From CAZWBR01 sp964632305 (lineage in GTDB: Bacteria > Bacteroidota > Bacteroidia > Bacteroidales > Prolixibacteraceae), in contig CAZWBR010000017.1 of the NCBI GenBank assembly GCA_964632305.1, positions 1 through 64,000 of the forward strand: a stretch of DNA of 64,000 bases. Direction: 5' to 3'. The notes below the pieces were generated by a model that was not told where the DNA came from, made no database searches, and was given only the letters and a program-made list of their open reading frames with translations. Below, in pieces: positions 26,546-35,196 of the stretch (positions are counted from its first letter, which is position 1; the number at the start of each line of letters is the position of its first letter). Position numbers and translations under genes: made by a program.

Positions 26546-29362
26546 ATGAGAAAATTTCAGAAATTGATCTATAGTGTTTTAATTCCGGCGTTAAGCCTGG
26601 GATTATCGATGAGCGCGAAAGGGCAACCGCTGCCGGTTGATCCGGCGATCAGGATCGGAAAACTGGGAAACGGGATGACCTATTATATTCGTCATAACGA
26701 AGAGCCCAAGGAACGAGCCAGTTTTTACATTATCCAGAATGTAGGGGCGTTGCTTGAGAATGACAACCAGAACGGACTGGCGCATTTTCTGGAACATATG
26801 GCTTTTAACGGGACCCAGCATTTTCCGGGGAAGGGCATTATCAGCACCCTCGAGAAACACGGGGTAGCTTTCGGGCGGAATATCAATGCTTATACGGCTT
26901 ACACCGAGACGGTCTATAACCTGAGCGATGTACCGGTAACCCATCAGGGATTAGTGGATACCTGTCTGTTGGTTTTGAATGACTGGTCGCATTACCTGTT
27001 GCTGACCGACGAGGAGATTGATGCGGAACGGGGGGTGATCACGGAAGAATGGCGTACCCGCCGCGATGCCGGGTTTCGGATGCAGTCGAAATATTTCCCG
27101 GTGCTTTTTAAGGATTCGAAATACGCCGTTCGCGATATCATCGGGGATTTGAACGTGATCAAGACTTTTGATTACAATACCTTGCGGAGTTTTTATCACG
27201 ACTGGTACCGCACGGATTTACAAGCGATAGCCATTGTCGGGGATATAAATATTGATGAGGTGGAGAGTAAAATTAAAGCGCTGTTCAGTTCCATTCCTCC
27301 TGTAGAAAATGCCAGGGCGAGGACCAAATTTGAAGTTCCCTACCATAAGGATACCCGGTTTGTACTGGCTACCGACCCGGAAGCTTCGCAGAGCATGATC
27401 AGCCTGTACATCAAGCATGATGGGAGGCCCAATGGAAAGAAGGATATCAGTTATTACCGTGAGGAACTGATTGCCAACCTGTTTAATATGATGCTCCGGG
27501 ACCGGATCGAAGAGCTTCTGCAGAAAGGCGAACCACCGTTTATTAACGGAGACATCAGTTTCGGGGGATTTGTACGTGATTATGATGTGTTGGGTATTTC
27601 GGCCACGGCCAATCCGAACCGTGAAGCGGAAGCGTTAAAGGCGATCTATACGGAAGCCCAGCGGATCTATCGTTATGGTTTCACGCCAACCGAAGTTGAG
27701 AGGGCCAAGAGTAACCTGCTCACCCAACTGGAAACCAGATGGAAACAGAAAGACAAGATTCAAAATGACGAATATATTGACAATATTGTCGAGCATTTTT
27801 TGACCAACGAGCCGCTCACCTCGCTGGATTTTGACTGGGAGGCGACCCAGGCTATGCTCCCCTCGGTAGAGACTGCAGAGATATCGGCCAAGGCGAAAGA
27901 GTGGATGAAGCCGGAAAACCGGGTCATTATTATCATGGGGCCGGAGCAAGAGGGGATTAAACACCTGAATGAAGAAGAGTCGTTAGCGATCCTCGGTGAA
28001 GTTGAGAAGTCAGAGATTAAGCCTTATGAAGATGCGGTCACCTCTTCATCGCTGATTGAAGGGGAGTTAAAAGGGTCGCCAATTGTAAAGACCAGGAAAC
28101 TGGAGGATTTTGACGCGGTGGAATGGACCCTTGGGAACAATGCCAGGGTGGTTTACCGAAAGGCGGACTATGAGAAAGACAATATTCAGCTTTTAGGGCT
28201 CAGTCTCGGAGGAAGTTCGATCTATCCGGAGAACAAAGTCGCTTCGGCCATGATGGTGCCCCAATTTATGGAAATGTTCGGGGTAGGAGATTTTGATGCC
28301 GTGACGTTGAAGAAGATGCTGACCGGTAAGAATGTTTCGCTGGGTAGTTCGATCTCGGATCTGAACGAATCGTTCAGCGGGACCTCGACGCCGAAAGATT
28401 TTGAGACGCTGCTCCAACTGCTCTACCTCCAGTTTGAGAAACCGCGTTTCGATGAAGAGGCCTATCAGGCCCTGAAGAGCCGCTACCAGGCCTATTTGGC
28501 CAACATGGCCAATAATCCTCAGAAAGTGATGAGCGACTCACTCCAACTGATCATGACTAATTACAGTAAACGGACCAAGCTGATGGTGCCGGAAATGTTC
28601 AACGATATTTCCCTTAAACAGATGGAAGAGATCTACCGTGACCGGATAGCGGATGCCGGTGATTTCACCTTCTTTATTGTGGGGAACATAGATGAAGCGA
28701 GCGTCAAGCCACTAGTGGAGAAATATATTGGATCGCTCACCGACCTGCCGCGCACGGAGAACTGGAAAGACAACAAGGTCGGGGTACCGGAAGGAAAGAC
28801 TAACCGGGAAATAGCCATCCCCCTGGAGACCGAAAAAGCCACGGTAGTGATCAGTTTCAACAATCAATCGGGGTATAATCCGAAGAATAATCTCCTGGCC
28901 GACGTGTTGAAAGGGATCTTAAGACTACGTTACACCGAGGAGATCCGCGAGAAAGAAGGCGGCACGTACGGGGTCAGCGTTTCGAGCAGCAACAAGCATT
29001 TCCCCAGGGAAGAGAAAGAGGTAGAGATGCAGTTTGACACGGATCCGGCGAAAGCAGAACATCTCAAATCTATCGTATACAGCGAAATAGACAAGATCAT
29101 TGCCAATGGTCCGACGGCTGAAGATCTTGATAAGACCGTCAAGAACCTGCTGAAGGAGAGGGAACAGGCAAAACTGCACAACAGTTATTGGATGAGCACA
29201 TTATCGGGCTATTACATGCATAACATCAACAATGATGCGGCAGAGAACTTTGAGAAAATACTCCAGGCGATGACCCGGACGGATGTTCAGCAATTCGCAA
29301 AAGACTTTTTCAAAACGGCCGATGTGGTGAATGTGGTTTTCAAGCCGAAGGCCAAAGAGTAG
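26546..29362 (+). CDS. M16-family zinc metallopeptidase
   Basis: 938 aa from the ATG at 26546; this start gives a clean signal peptide (to about residue 27), whereas the longer frame prefixes 32 non-signal residues. The zinc motif is HFLEH at residues 80-84, followed by TYTAYTETVYNLSD and the distal Glu of ERGVITEEWR. A second, inactive-looking M16 half follows after about residue 480, giving the usual clam-shell enzyme. Probably periplasmic and involved in peptide degradation. A terminator follows. Confidence 0.92.
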   Translation: MRKFQKLIYSVLIPALSLGLSMSAKGQPLPVDPAIRIGKLGNGMTYYIRHNEEPKERASFYIIQNVGALLENDNQNGLAHFLEHMAFNGTQHFPGKGIISTLEKHGVAFGRNINAYTAYTETVYNLSDVPVTHQGLVDTCLLVLNDWSHYLLLTDEEIDAERGVITEEWRTRRDAGFRMQSKYFPVLFKDSKYAVRDIIGDLNVIKTFDYNTLRSFYHDWYRTDLQAIAIVGDINIDEVESKIKALFSSIPPVENARARTKFEVPYHKDTRFVLATDPEASQSMISLYIKHDGRPNGKKDISYYREELIANLFNMMLRDRIEELLQKGEPPFINGDISFGGFVRDYDVLGISATANPNREAEALKAIYTEAQRIYRYGFTPTEVERAKSNLLTQLETRWKQKDKIQNDEYIDNIVEHFLTNEPLTSLDFDWEATQAMLPSVETAEISAKAKEWMKPENRVIIIMGPEQEGIKHLNEEESLAILGEVEKSEIKPYEDAVTSSSLIEGELKGSPIVKTRKLEDFDAVEWTLGNNARVVYRKADYEKDNIQLLGLSLGGSSIYPENKVASAMMVPQFMEMFGVGDFDAVTLKKMLTGKNVSLGSSISDLNESFSGTSTPKDFETLLQLLYLQFEKPRFDEEAYQALKSRYQAYLANMANNPQKVMSDSLQLIMTNYSKRTKLMVPEMFNDISLKQMEEIYRDRIADAGDFTFFIVGNIDEASVKPLVEKYIGSLTDLPRTENWKDNKVGVPEGKTNREIAIPLETEKATVVISFNNQSGYNPKNNLLADVLKGILRLRYTEEIREKEGGTYGVSVSSSNKHFPREEKEVEMQFDTDPAKAEHLKSIVYSEIDKIIANGPTAEDLDKTVKNLLKEREQAKLHNSYWMSTLSGYYMHNINNDAAENFEKILQAMTRTDVQQFAKDFFKTADVVNVVFKPKAKE

Positions 29363-29399
29363 TATTACCTTCACAACAGATCACCTGAAATAAAGATTG

Positions 29400-29430
29400 A
29401 AAAGGAGGCTTGCAAGAGCTTCCTTTTCTT
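29400..29430 (+). terminator. Terminator after the M16 peptidase gene
   Basis: AAAAGGAGGCT (29400-29410) pairs with AGCTTCCTTTT (29417-29427) with a single G-T pair and a 6-base loop, followed by CTTT. Confidence 0.65.
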
Positions 29431-29512
29431 TAGTAACCCGGATGTGAGGAATCAGAGAGTTAGCCAATCCGGGCAAATAATTACGACAAAACCGGGAAGC
29501 CTAAGGGAACGG

Positions 29513-29543
29513 TTTAATTATTCACGGATTAATTATAAATTTG
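29513..29543 (+). promoter_or_regulatory. Promoter of the sigma-54 activator operon
   Basis: TTTA (29513-29516), a 19-bp spacer and TAAATTTG (29536-29543) fit the Bacteroidota consensus with one -33 mismatch. It lies inside the longest reading frame of the activator gene and so supports the shorter start at 29570. Confidence 0.65.
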
Positions 29544-29569
29544 TGATCCAAAATATTGTAGCATCATCG

Positions 29570-30805
29570 ATGAATATTCAGGAAATAAAACAACGATTCG
29601 GAATTATCGGCAATGCGCCGGGGTTAAACCGGGCCATTGAGGTGGCCCTTCAGGTTGCGCCCACCGATCTCTCGGTGTTAATCAACGGGGAGAGCGGGGT
29701 CGGTAAAGAGTCGTTTCCTCAGATTATTCACAATTTTTCGCACCGGAAACACGGTAAATACATCGCGGTGAACTGCGGGGCCATCCCCGAAGGGACTATC
29801 GATTCGGAACTGTTCGGGCATGAGAAAGGCTCGTTCACCGGGGCGCTTACCGACCGGAAAGGTTATTTCGAAGTGACCGATGGAGGGACCATCTTTCTGG
29901 ATGAGATAGGTGAGTTGCCCGTCTCGACCCAGGTCAGACTTTTAAGAGTGCTGGAATCGGGAGAGTTTATCCGGGTTGGTTCGTCGCAGGTACAAAAGAC
30001 CAATGTCAGGGTGATTGCAGCGACCAACGTGGACTTGACACGGGCCATCAGCGAAGGAAAATTTCGTGAGGATCTCTACTATCGTTTGAACACGGTGCCG
30101 ATTAAGATTTTACCATTACGGGAAAGAGGCAGCGATGTACTGTTGCTGTTCCGTAAGTTCGCACAGGATTTTGCGGAACGTTATAAGATGCCCCCGATCA
30201 GGTTGAGCGATGAGGCCCAGAAGATGATGCTGACCTACCGTTGGCCGGGGAACGTAAGGCAATTAAAAAATATTACCGAGCAGATCTCGATCATTGAGAC
30301 CGAGCGGGAGATCAACGCCGAGCGGTTAATCCATTATATCCCGTCGGAGAATGTGGGGTCCTTACCGGCTCTCTACAGCAAGAGTGTGGATGAGCAGACC
30401 TTCAGCAGTGAACGGGAGATTCTCTACAAGATCCTTTTTGACATGAAGAAGGATATGAATGATCTGAAAAAGCTGGTTCATGACATGATGCAGGAGGGGC
30501 AATCGCCAAAGGTCCATGAGGAGAATGCCCATATTATTAGGAAGCTTTACCACCAGGAGGAGATGGAACATCCGGTGGCGCAACCCTCGTATCAGCCACA
30601 GATCATTATTAAGCCGAGTGAGCGTTCGCACATTCAGGATACCGAGGAGATAGTCGAAGAGTCGCTCTCCATTGAAGACAAGGAGATAGAACTGATCCGG
30701 AAAGCCCTTGAGAAGCATAACGGCAAACGAAAAATGGCCGCGCAGGAATTGGGGATCTCGGAAAGGACGCTCTACCGAAAAATAAAAGAATACAATATAG
30801 AATAA
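29570..30805 (+). CDS. Sigma-54-dependent transcriptional activator (no receiver domain)
   Basis: 411 aa from the ATG at 29570. The AAA+ domain begins almost at once: Walker A GESGVGKE at residues 40-47, the sigma-54-contacting loop GSFTGA, FLDEIGELP as Walker B, and LYYRLNTVPI. The C-terminal Fis-type helix-turn-helix is at about 380-411 (RKMAAQELGISERTLYRKI). There is no N-terminal receiver, PAS or GAF domain, so activity must be controlled by expression or partner proteins. An lptE-like gene starts 2 nt after its stop. This order, activator-lptE-TPR-secG, is one I recall as conserved in Bacteroidota. Confidence 0.93.
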   Translation: MNIQEIKQRFGIIGNAPGLNRAIEVALQVAPTDLSVLINGESGVGKESFPQIIHNFSHRKHGKYIAVNCGAIPEGTIDSELFGHEKGSFTGALTDRKGYFEVTDGGTIFLDEIGELPVSTQVRLLRVLESGEFIRVGSSQVQKTNVRVIAATNVDLTRAISEGKFREDLYYRLNTVPIKILPLRERGSDVLLLFRKFAQDFAERYKMPPIRLSDEAQKMMLTYRWPGNVRQLKNITEQISIIETEREINAERLIHYIPSENVGSLPALYSKSVDEQTFSSEREILYKILFDMKKDMNDLKKLVHDMMQEGQSPKVHEENAHIIRKLYHQEEMEHPVAQPSYQPQIIIKPSERSHIQDTEEIVEESLSIEDKEIELIRKALEKHNGKRKMAAQELGISERTLYRKIKEYNIE

Positions 30806-30807
30806 GA

Positions 30808-31344
30808 ATGAGTTTTAAGCTAAAAAATATCCTTACCCTTTTTCTCAGTGCGGTAGTCCTGACCCTGGTTGTTGCAGCCTGTAAAATCAACTATTCCTTT
30901 ACAGGGGCCTCCATCTCGCCGGATGTAAAGACGGTGCTGATCGAGTTTTTCAACAACCGGGCGAGGGTGGTGAACCCGACCCTGAGCCAGACCTTTACCG
31001 AGGCGCTGAAAGATAAGTTTGTCAACGAGACCGGGCTGAAGCTCAACAATGATGAGGGAGACCTGGAGTTTTCGGGTGAGATTACCGGGTATGAGGTAAG
31101 GCCTATATCGGTTCAGCAATCTGAAGAGGGACGGGATTTTGCCTCGATGAACCGGCTCACTGTAACCGTAAAAGTTGTATTCGTCAATAATAAGAATCAC
31201 GAACAGGATTTCAATTCCTCTTTCTCGGCCTATTACGATTGGGAGAGTACCAGAGCGTTGACCGATGTTGAAAGCGATGCTGCCAAGTCGATCGTCGAAA
31301 AACTGGTTGAAGATATCTTCAACCGGTCGGTGGCCAACTGGTAG
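30808..31344 (+). CDS. LptE-family outer-membrane lipoprotein
   Basis: 178-aa lipoprotein with lipobox VVAAC (Cys25). Residues KINYSFTGASISPDVKTVLIEFF after the lipobox (in part) and the TxTVKVVFVNNKN strand match the Bacteroidota LptE-like family, expected to plug LptD for lipopolysaccharide insertion. It starts 2 nt after the activator gene. The assignment to LPS transport rests on family similarity. Confidence 0.88.
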   Translation: MSFKLKNILTLFLSAVVLTLVVAACKINYSFTGASISPDVKTVLIEFFNNRARVVNPTLSQTFTEALKDKFVNETGLKLNNDEGDLEFSGEITGYEVRPISVQQSEEGRDFASMNRLTVTVKVVFVNNKNHEQDFNSSFSAYYDWESTRALTDVESDAAKSIVEKLVEDIFNRSVANW

Positions 31345-31451
31345 GGAGAGAGATGGAAGATAGAAGATAAAAGACTTTGGATTAAAGATTGAAAACTTAA
31401 GATAGAAGGCCGAAGAGGGGCAGAATAATTAAAGATAGGGAGTGAATTGAG

Positions 31452-32273
31452 ATGTCGATGAGCCGGGAACAAATGTTACGTTATATGGATGATCCGTCGT
31501 TGCTGAACGAACGGACACTGGGAGAGCTCAAGGAGATTCTTGATGAGTTTCCCTATTTCCAGACGGCCCATCTGCTCTACGCAAGGAACCTGATGAACGA
31601 GAACAATTTTCGTTATTCGGGACAGCTAAAAACCTGTGCCATCTATGCCACCGACCGGGCCGTCCTCTATCATCTGCTACACCCCAAACAGGAAAAATCC
31701 GAGGCCGAAAAACTACCGGAGCTCGAAGTCCGGGTAAAAGAAAATGAACCTGAGGCGCCGGCTCTCTTCGAGCTGGCAGAAGAAACCCCCATCACGGAGA
31801 CCAAGCTGGTCACCCCGGAAGTTAGAGAGACCAGGAAAAGGGAGACCACCTCGTTTGACCTGATAAGTTTCGAGCCGGGAGAGATGGGATATAAACTGGA
31901 AGGGAGCGAGACGGAGAGTGAGATATCCTTGTCGGAACTGGCCAACGATCTGCGTAAGATGTCAGTGAAAAAGAGCCAGACAGCTTCGAAGGAGGAGAAA
32001 GAAGAGCTTATCGAACGGTTTATCCGCGAGAACCCGATCATGCAACCGCGAACGCCGATAACCGACTCATACGAAGAACAGTTGCCCCCGTTAGATGAGG
32101 AACATAAGGAGAGTGATGATTTTATTACCGAGACGCTGGCGCGCATTTATCTTAAACAAGGATTTTATCAAAAGGCAATCAAAGCTTTTCAGCGATTAAG
32201 TTTGAAATATCCCGAAAAAAGTATTTACTTTGCCCGTCAAATTGAAGAAATTACAAAACTGCTTAATAAATAA
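31452..32273 (+). CDS. Conserved protein with C-terminal TPR motif
   Basis: 273 aa, no signal peptide. The N-terminal 60 residues are helical, the middle (about 75-200) is acidic and probably disordered, and the C-terminus has a TPR-like pair (LARIYLKQGFYQKAIKAFQRL, then PEKSIYFARQIEE). Placed between an lptE-like gene and secG, with the secG ATG 5 nt after its stop. Function not known; a scaffold role is a guess. ATG at 31452 or the ATG two codons later are both possible. Confidence 0.75.
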   Translation: MSMSREQMLRYMDDPSLLNERTLGELKEILDEFPYFQTAHLLYARNLMNENNFRYSGQLKTCAIYATDRAVLYHLLHPKQEKSEAEKLPELEVRVKENEPEAPALFELAEETPITETKLVTPEVRETRKRETTSFDLISFEPGEMGYKLEGSETESEISLSELANDLRKMSVKKSQTASKEEKEELIERFIRENPIMQPRTPITDSYEEQLPPLDEEHKESDDFITETLARIYLKQGFYQKAIKAFQRLSLKYPEKSIYFARQIEEITKLLNK

Positions 32274-32277
32274 CCAG

Positions 32278-32616
32278 ATGTACACATTTATAACTGTATT
32301 ACTTTTCATCGTTTGTCTAATGCTGGTCCTTCTTGTACTGGTACAGAATTCAAAGGGCGGAGGTTTGACCTCAACTTTTTCCAGCTCCAATCAGGTGATG
32401 GGTGTTCGTAAAACGACTGATTTTCTTGAAAAAGGCACCTGGATTCTTGCTGTAGCCCTGGTAATCCTTTGCGTCAGCGCAACCGCTTTCCTTCCCCGTC
32501 AGGGAGAACAGGCCAAATCGGCTATTGATGAGCAGATTCAGCGTGTTCAGGATCCCAGCGCTCTCCCGACTTTCCCTCAGGCTGTACCTCAGGAAAAGAA
32601 CGATACTGCCAAATAA
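32278..32616 (+). CDS. secG: Protein translocase subunit SecG
   Basis: 112 aa from the ATG at 32278. Two membrane helices (residues about 2-20 and 52-70) flank a cytoplasmic loop with the family signature VQNSKGGGL and SSNQVMGVRKTTDFLEK (in parts). It is an accessory part of SecYEG. A longer frame would run back into the upstream gene, so the internal ATG is preferred. A strong terminator follows. Confidence 0.95.
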   Translation: MYTFITVLLFIVCLMLVLLVLVQNSKGGGLTSTFSSSNQVMGVRKTTDFLEKGTWILAVALVILCVSATAFLPRQGEQAKSAIDEQIQRVQDPSALPTFPQAVPQEKNDTAK

Positions 32617-32682
32617 AGAAGAGTAGACTTCGCGATAAGGGCTCATCCAGGTATCTGCAGAAGGTAGGGAGGATCCGAAAAG

Positions 32683-32716
32683 GCCGTTGCATCAAAGAGT
32701 GCAACGGCTTTTTTTC
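32683..32716 (+). terminator. Terminator after secG
   Basis: GCCGTTGCA (32683-32691) pairs perfectly with TGCAACGGC (32700-32708), followed by seven T. It closes the activator-lptE-TPR-secG unit and separates it from groESL. Confidence 0.85.
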
Positions 32717-32947
32717 TATTGGGACTAAAATAATGTCAACTTGACAGAGCCGACTGACACAGATTCAACCGATATTTAATCCTCTATTTAAGCATCTTAG
32801 CTGCACTTCAGCAATGACACATTGATAAAATCCCGAAAAATTGTCTGCCAAAGCGCATCATTTAGGGTGAAAAATCCTTTGGCACGTAATCTGTAAGAGA
32901 AGGGTATAAAATAAATACTAATGTTTAATCAATAAATACAATTCAAA
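32717..32947. other. Upstream region of groESL
   Basis: The part of the gap after the secG terminator. It has no reading frame. It holds a perfect inverted repeat and a sigma-54-like motif, described separately. No CIRCE element (TTAGCACTC-N9-GAGTGCTAA) is present. Confidence 0.6.
32846..32894 (+). promoter_or_regulatory. Inverted repeat and candidate -24/-12 (sigma-54) promoter before groES
   Basis: TGCCAAAG (32846-32853) and CTTTGGCA (32877-32884) are a perfect 8-bp inverted repeat with a 23-bp spacer. Overlapping the right arm, TGGCAC (32880-32885), five bases and CTGT (32891-32894) resemble the sigma-54 consensus TGGCAC-N5-TTGC with two mismatches, one in the important GC. Predicted transcription start is near 32906, 42 nt before the groES ATG. 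Confidence 0.35.
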
Positions 32948-33226
32948 ATGGCAGAACTTAAAGGAAAAATCCTTGCCGGCAAAGTCTTGGTTGAGCCGCA
33001 GGAAGCAGTAACAAAAACAGCCGGCGGTATTATCATCCCCGATTCAGCAAAAGAGAAACCTCTTTCAGGAAAAGTAGTCCTCGTTGGTAGTGCGAAGAAA
33101 GACGAAGCGATGGAAGTAAAAGCAGGGGATACTGTTTTCTACGGAAAATACTCCGGCACAGAACTCTCGATCGACGGGAAAGACTATCTTTTGATTTCGC
33201 AGACTGATGTCCTTTACATCATGTAA
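32948..33226 (+). CDS. groES: Co-chaperonin GroES
   Basis: 92-aa lid of the chaperonin. The mobile loop is EAVTKTAGGIIIPDSAKEKP (residues 19-38) and the family end SGTELSIDGKDYLLISQTDVL is intact. It is 44 nt upstream of groEL in the classical operon. Confidence 0.97.
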   Translation: MAELKGKILAGKVLVEPQEAVTKTAGGIIIPDSAKEKPLSGKVVLVGSAKKDEAMEVKAGDTVFYGKYSGTELSIDGKDYLLISQTDVLYIM

Positions 33227-33270
33227 TTGAATCGTTTAATGATTTTCAAACTTATTTAATATCCATAACA

Positions 33271-34905
33271 ATGGCAAAAGAGATTAAATTCAATATTGAA
33301 GCTCGCGAGAAGCTGAAAAAAGGTGTTGACCAATTAGCCGATGCCGTAAAAGTAACCTTAGGCCCTAAAGGGCGTAACGTGATCATCGAAAAGAAATTCG
33401 GTGCTCCCCAGGTAACCAAGGACGGTGTCACCGTAGCGAAAGAGATCGATCTTTCCGATCCGTATGCCAATATTGGCGCTCACCTGGTTAAAGAAGTTGC
33501 TTCCAAGACTGGTGACGATGCCGGCGATGGAACCACCACTGCAACAGTACTGGCCCAGGCTATCGTTAACGTAGGATTGAAGAACGTTACTGCAGGGGCT
33601 AACCCGATGGACCTTAAACGCGGTATCGACAAAGCAGTTGCCAAAGTTGTTGAAAGCATCAAAAATCAGGCTAAGACCGTAGGTGACGATTACAGCAAGA
33701 TCGAACAGGTTGCCCGTGTATCGGCTAACAACGATGCCGAGATTGGCAAACTGATTGCCGAGGCAATGGAAAAAGTACACAAAGAAGGTGTAATCACAGT
33801 TGAAGAAGCCAAGGGTACCGAAACCTATGTTGACCTTGTAGAAGGGATGCAGTTCGACCGTGGTTATATTTCACCTTATTTCATCACCGACACCGATAAG
33901 ATGGCCACAGAGATGGAATCGCCATTCATTCTGATCCACGATAAAAAGATCGGGTCAATGAAGGAGCTGGTTCCGATTTTGGAAGCCACCCATCAGTCAG
34001 GTCGCGGTTTGATGATTATCGCTGAAGATATCGAAGGTGAAGCATTGGCTACGTTAGTAGTTAACCGTCTTCGTGCCGGGTTGAAAGTTTGTGCCGTTAA
34101 AGCCCCAGGGTTTGGCGACCGTCGTAAAGAGATGCTGGAAGACATCGCCATCCTGACCGGTGGTACTGTCATCACAGAAGAGAAAGGGATGAAACTGGAA
34201 GATACGACTCTTGAGTTGTTGGGCCGTGCCGAGAAAGTAACTGTCGATAAAGAAAAGACGATTATCGTCAACGGAGCCGGCGACAGCGCCAATATCAACG
34301 CCCGTATAGGCCAGATCAAGAAACAGATTGAAACCACAACCTCGGATTACGACCGCGAAAAACTGCAGGAACGTTTGGCTAAATTAGCCGGAGGGGTTGC
34401 CGTTCTTTACGTAGGCGCTGCATCCGAAGTTGAGATGAAAGAGAAGAAAGACCGCGTTGACGATGCGTTGAACGCTACCCGTGCAGCGGTTGAAGAAGGT
34501 ATTGTTCCCGGCGGAGGTGTAGCACTGATCCGTGCCATCGAAGTACTCGAAGGTATGGAAGGCGACAATGAAGATGAGACCACCGGTATCGAAATCGTAA
34601 AACGTGCGATCGAAGAACCAATGCGTCAGATTGTAATCAACGCTGGTGTTGAAGGAGCGGTGATCGTACAGAAGGTTAAAGAAGGCAAAGGCGACTTTGG
34701 CTTCAATGCCCGCACCGAACAGTTCCAGAACCTTTACGAAACCGGGGTTATCGACCCTGCTAAGGTTACCCGTATCGCGCTGGAAAATGCTGCTTCAATC
34801 GCAGGTATGTTCTTAACCACCGAATGTGTCCTCGTTGAAGAAAAAGAGGATAAACCCGAAATGCCACAGCACGGAATGGGCGGCGGCATGGGTGGAATGA
34901 TGTAA
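33271..34905 (+). CDS. groEL: Chaperonin GroEL
   Basis: 544-aa ATP-dependent folding chamber subunit. The nucleotide-binding residues in GDGTTTATVLAQ (about 85-96), the VKVTLGPKGRNV start and the Gly-Met-rich tail GMGGGMGGMM are all present, and there is no sign of damage. Only one groEL is seen in this window. The operon ends with a strong terminator. Confidence 0.98.
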   Translation: MAKEIKFNIEAREKLKKGVDQLADAVKVTLGPKGRNVIIEKKFGAPQVTKDGVTVAKEIDLSDPYANIGAHLVKEVASKTGDDAGDGTTTATVLAQAIVNVGLKNVTAGANPMDLKRGIDKAVAKVVESIKNQAKTVGDDYSKIEQVARVSANNDAEIGKLIAEAMEKVHKEGVITVEEAKGTETYVDLVEGMQFDRGYISPYFITDTDKMATEMESPFILIHDKKIGSMKELVPILEATHQSGRGLMIIAEDIEGEALATLVVNRLRAGLKVCAVKAPGFGDRRKEMLEDIAILTGGTVITEEKGMKLEDTTLELLGRAEKVTVDKEKTIIVNGAGDSANINARIGQIKKQIETTTSDYDREKLQERLAKLAGGVAVLYVGAASEVEMKEKKDRVDDALNATRAAVEEGIVPGGGVALIRAIEVLEGMEGDNEDETTGIEIVKRAIEEPMRQIVINAGVEGAVIVQKVKEGKGDFGFNARTEQFQNLYETGVIDPAKVTRIALENAASIAGMFLTTECVLVEEKEDKPEMPQHGMGGGMGGMM

Positions 34906-34924
34906 TATCATTTCCAAATATATC

Positions 34925-34984
34925 CGAACCTTTAAAGGTTCGCCATAAGTAAAACCGTCGGGGCCACCCCGGCGGTTTTTTTTG
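34925..34984 (+). terminator. groESL terminator
   Basis: AAAACCGTCGGGG (34951-34963) pairs along its full 13 bp (one G-U) with CCCCGGCGGTTTT (34967-34979), followed by more T. A smaller hairpin CGAACCTT/AAGGTTCG lies just before, at 34925-34942. Confidence 0.85.
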
Positions 34985-35040
34985 ATTGCCCCCCTGCTAA
35001 CCCGACTTTCCGATCTGCTTCAATGCCGTTACAGTATAGC

Positions 35041-35099
35041 TTCTGTACATCCATAGCACAGGATAAGTACAGTAAATGTACAGAAAATGTACAGGAACA
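35041..35099. repeat. 11-bp-period repeat array between groEL and mntP
   Basis: Four units GCACAGGATAA, GTACAGTAAAT, GTACAGAAAAT and GTACAGGAACA fill 35056-35099 without phase loss. One inverted unit, TTCTGTACATC, stands at 35041-35051. The units are the same kind as those of 18547-18624 (TTCTGTGCATC). Confidence 0.8.
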
Positions 35100-35172
35100 C
35101 CGGAGAAGGTCACCGCATCAACCCGATCAGGTCGTATTCGGTCATGACCCGACGACTTTCCGCGACTATTCC

Positions 35173-35180
35173 TATATTTG
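35173..35180 (+). promoter_or_regulatory. mntP -7 element
   Basis: TATATTTG is an exact match to the -7 consensus TAnnTTTG. No clear TTTG is found at the right distance upstream, so the -33 element is weak. Confidence 0.5.
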
Positions 35181-35196
35181 TGCAATTTTAATCAGG

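Noticed and set aside
31345..31451. Purine-rich repeat-like stretch (GAAGATAGAAGATAAAAG) between the lptE-like and TPR genes
   Set aside because: Low-complexity sequence with no exact period; unlike the 14-bp array it does not keep phase.
32617..32690. Possible tRNA after secG
   Set aside because: No T-loop or acceptor stem can be formed; the only strong structure is the terminator hairpin.
35023..35196. N-terminal extension of mntP
   Set aside because: It translates the 11-bp repeat array and lies before the -7 element; the start at 35197 gives the normal 188-aa protein.
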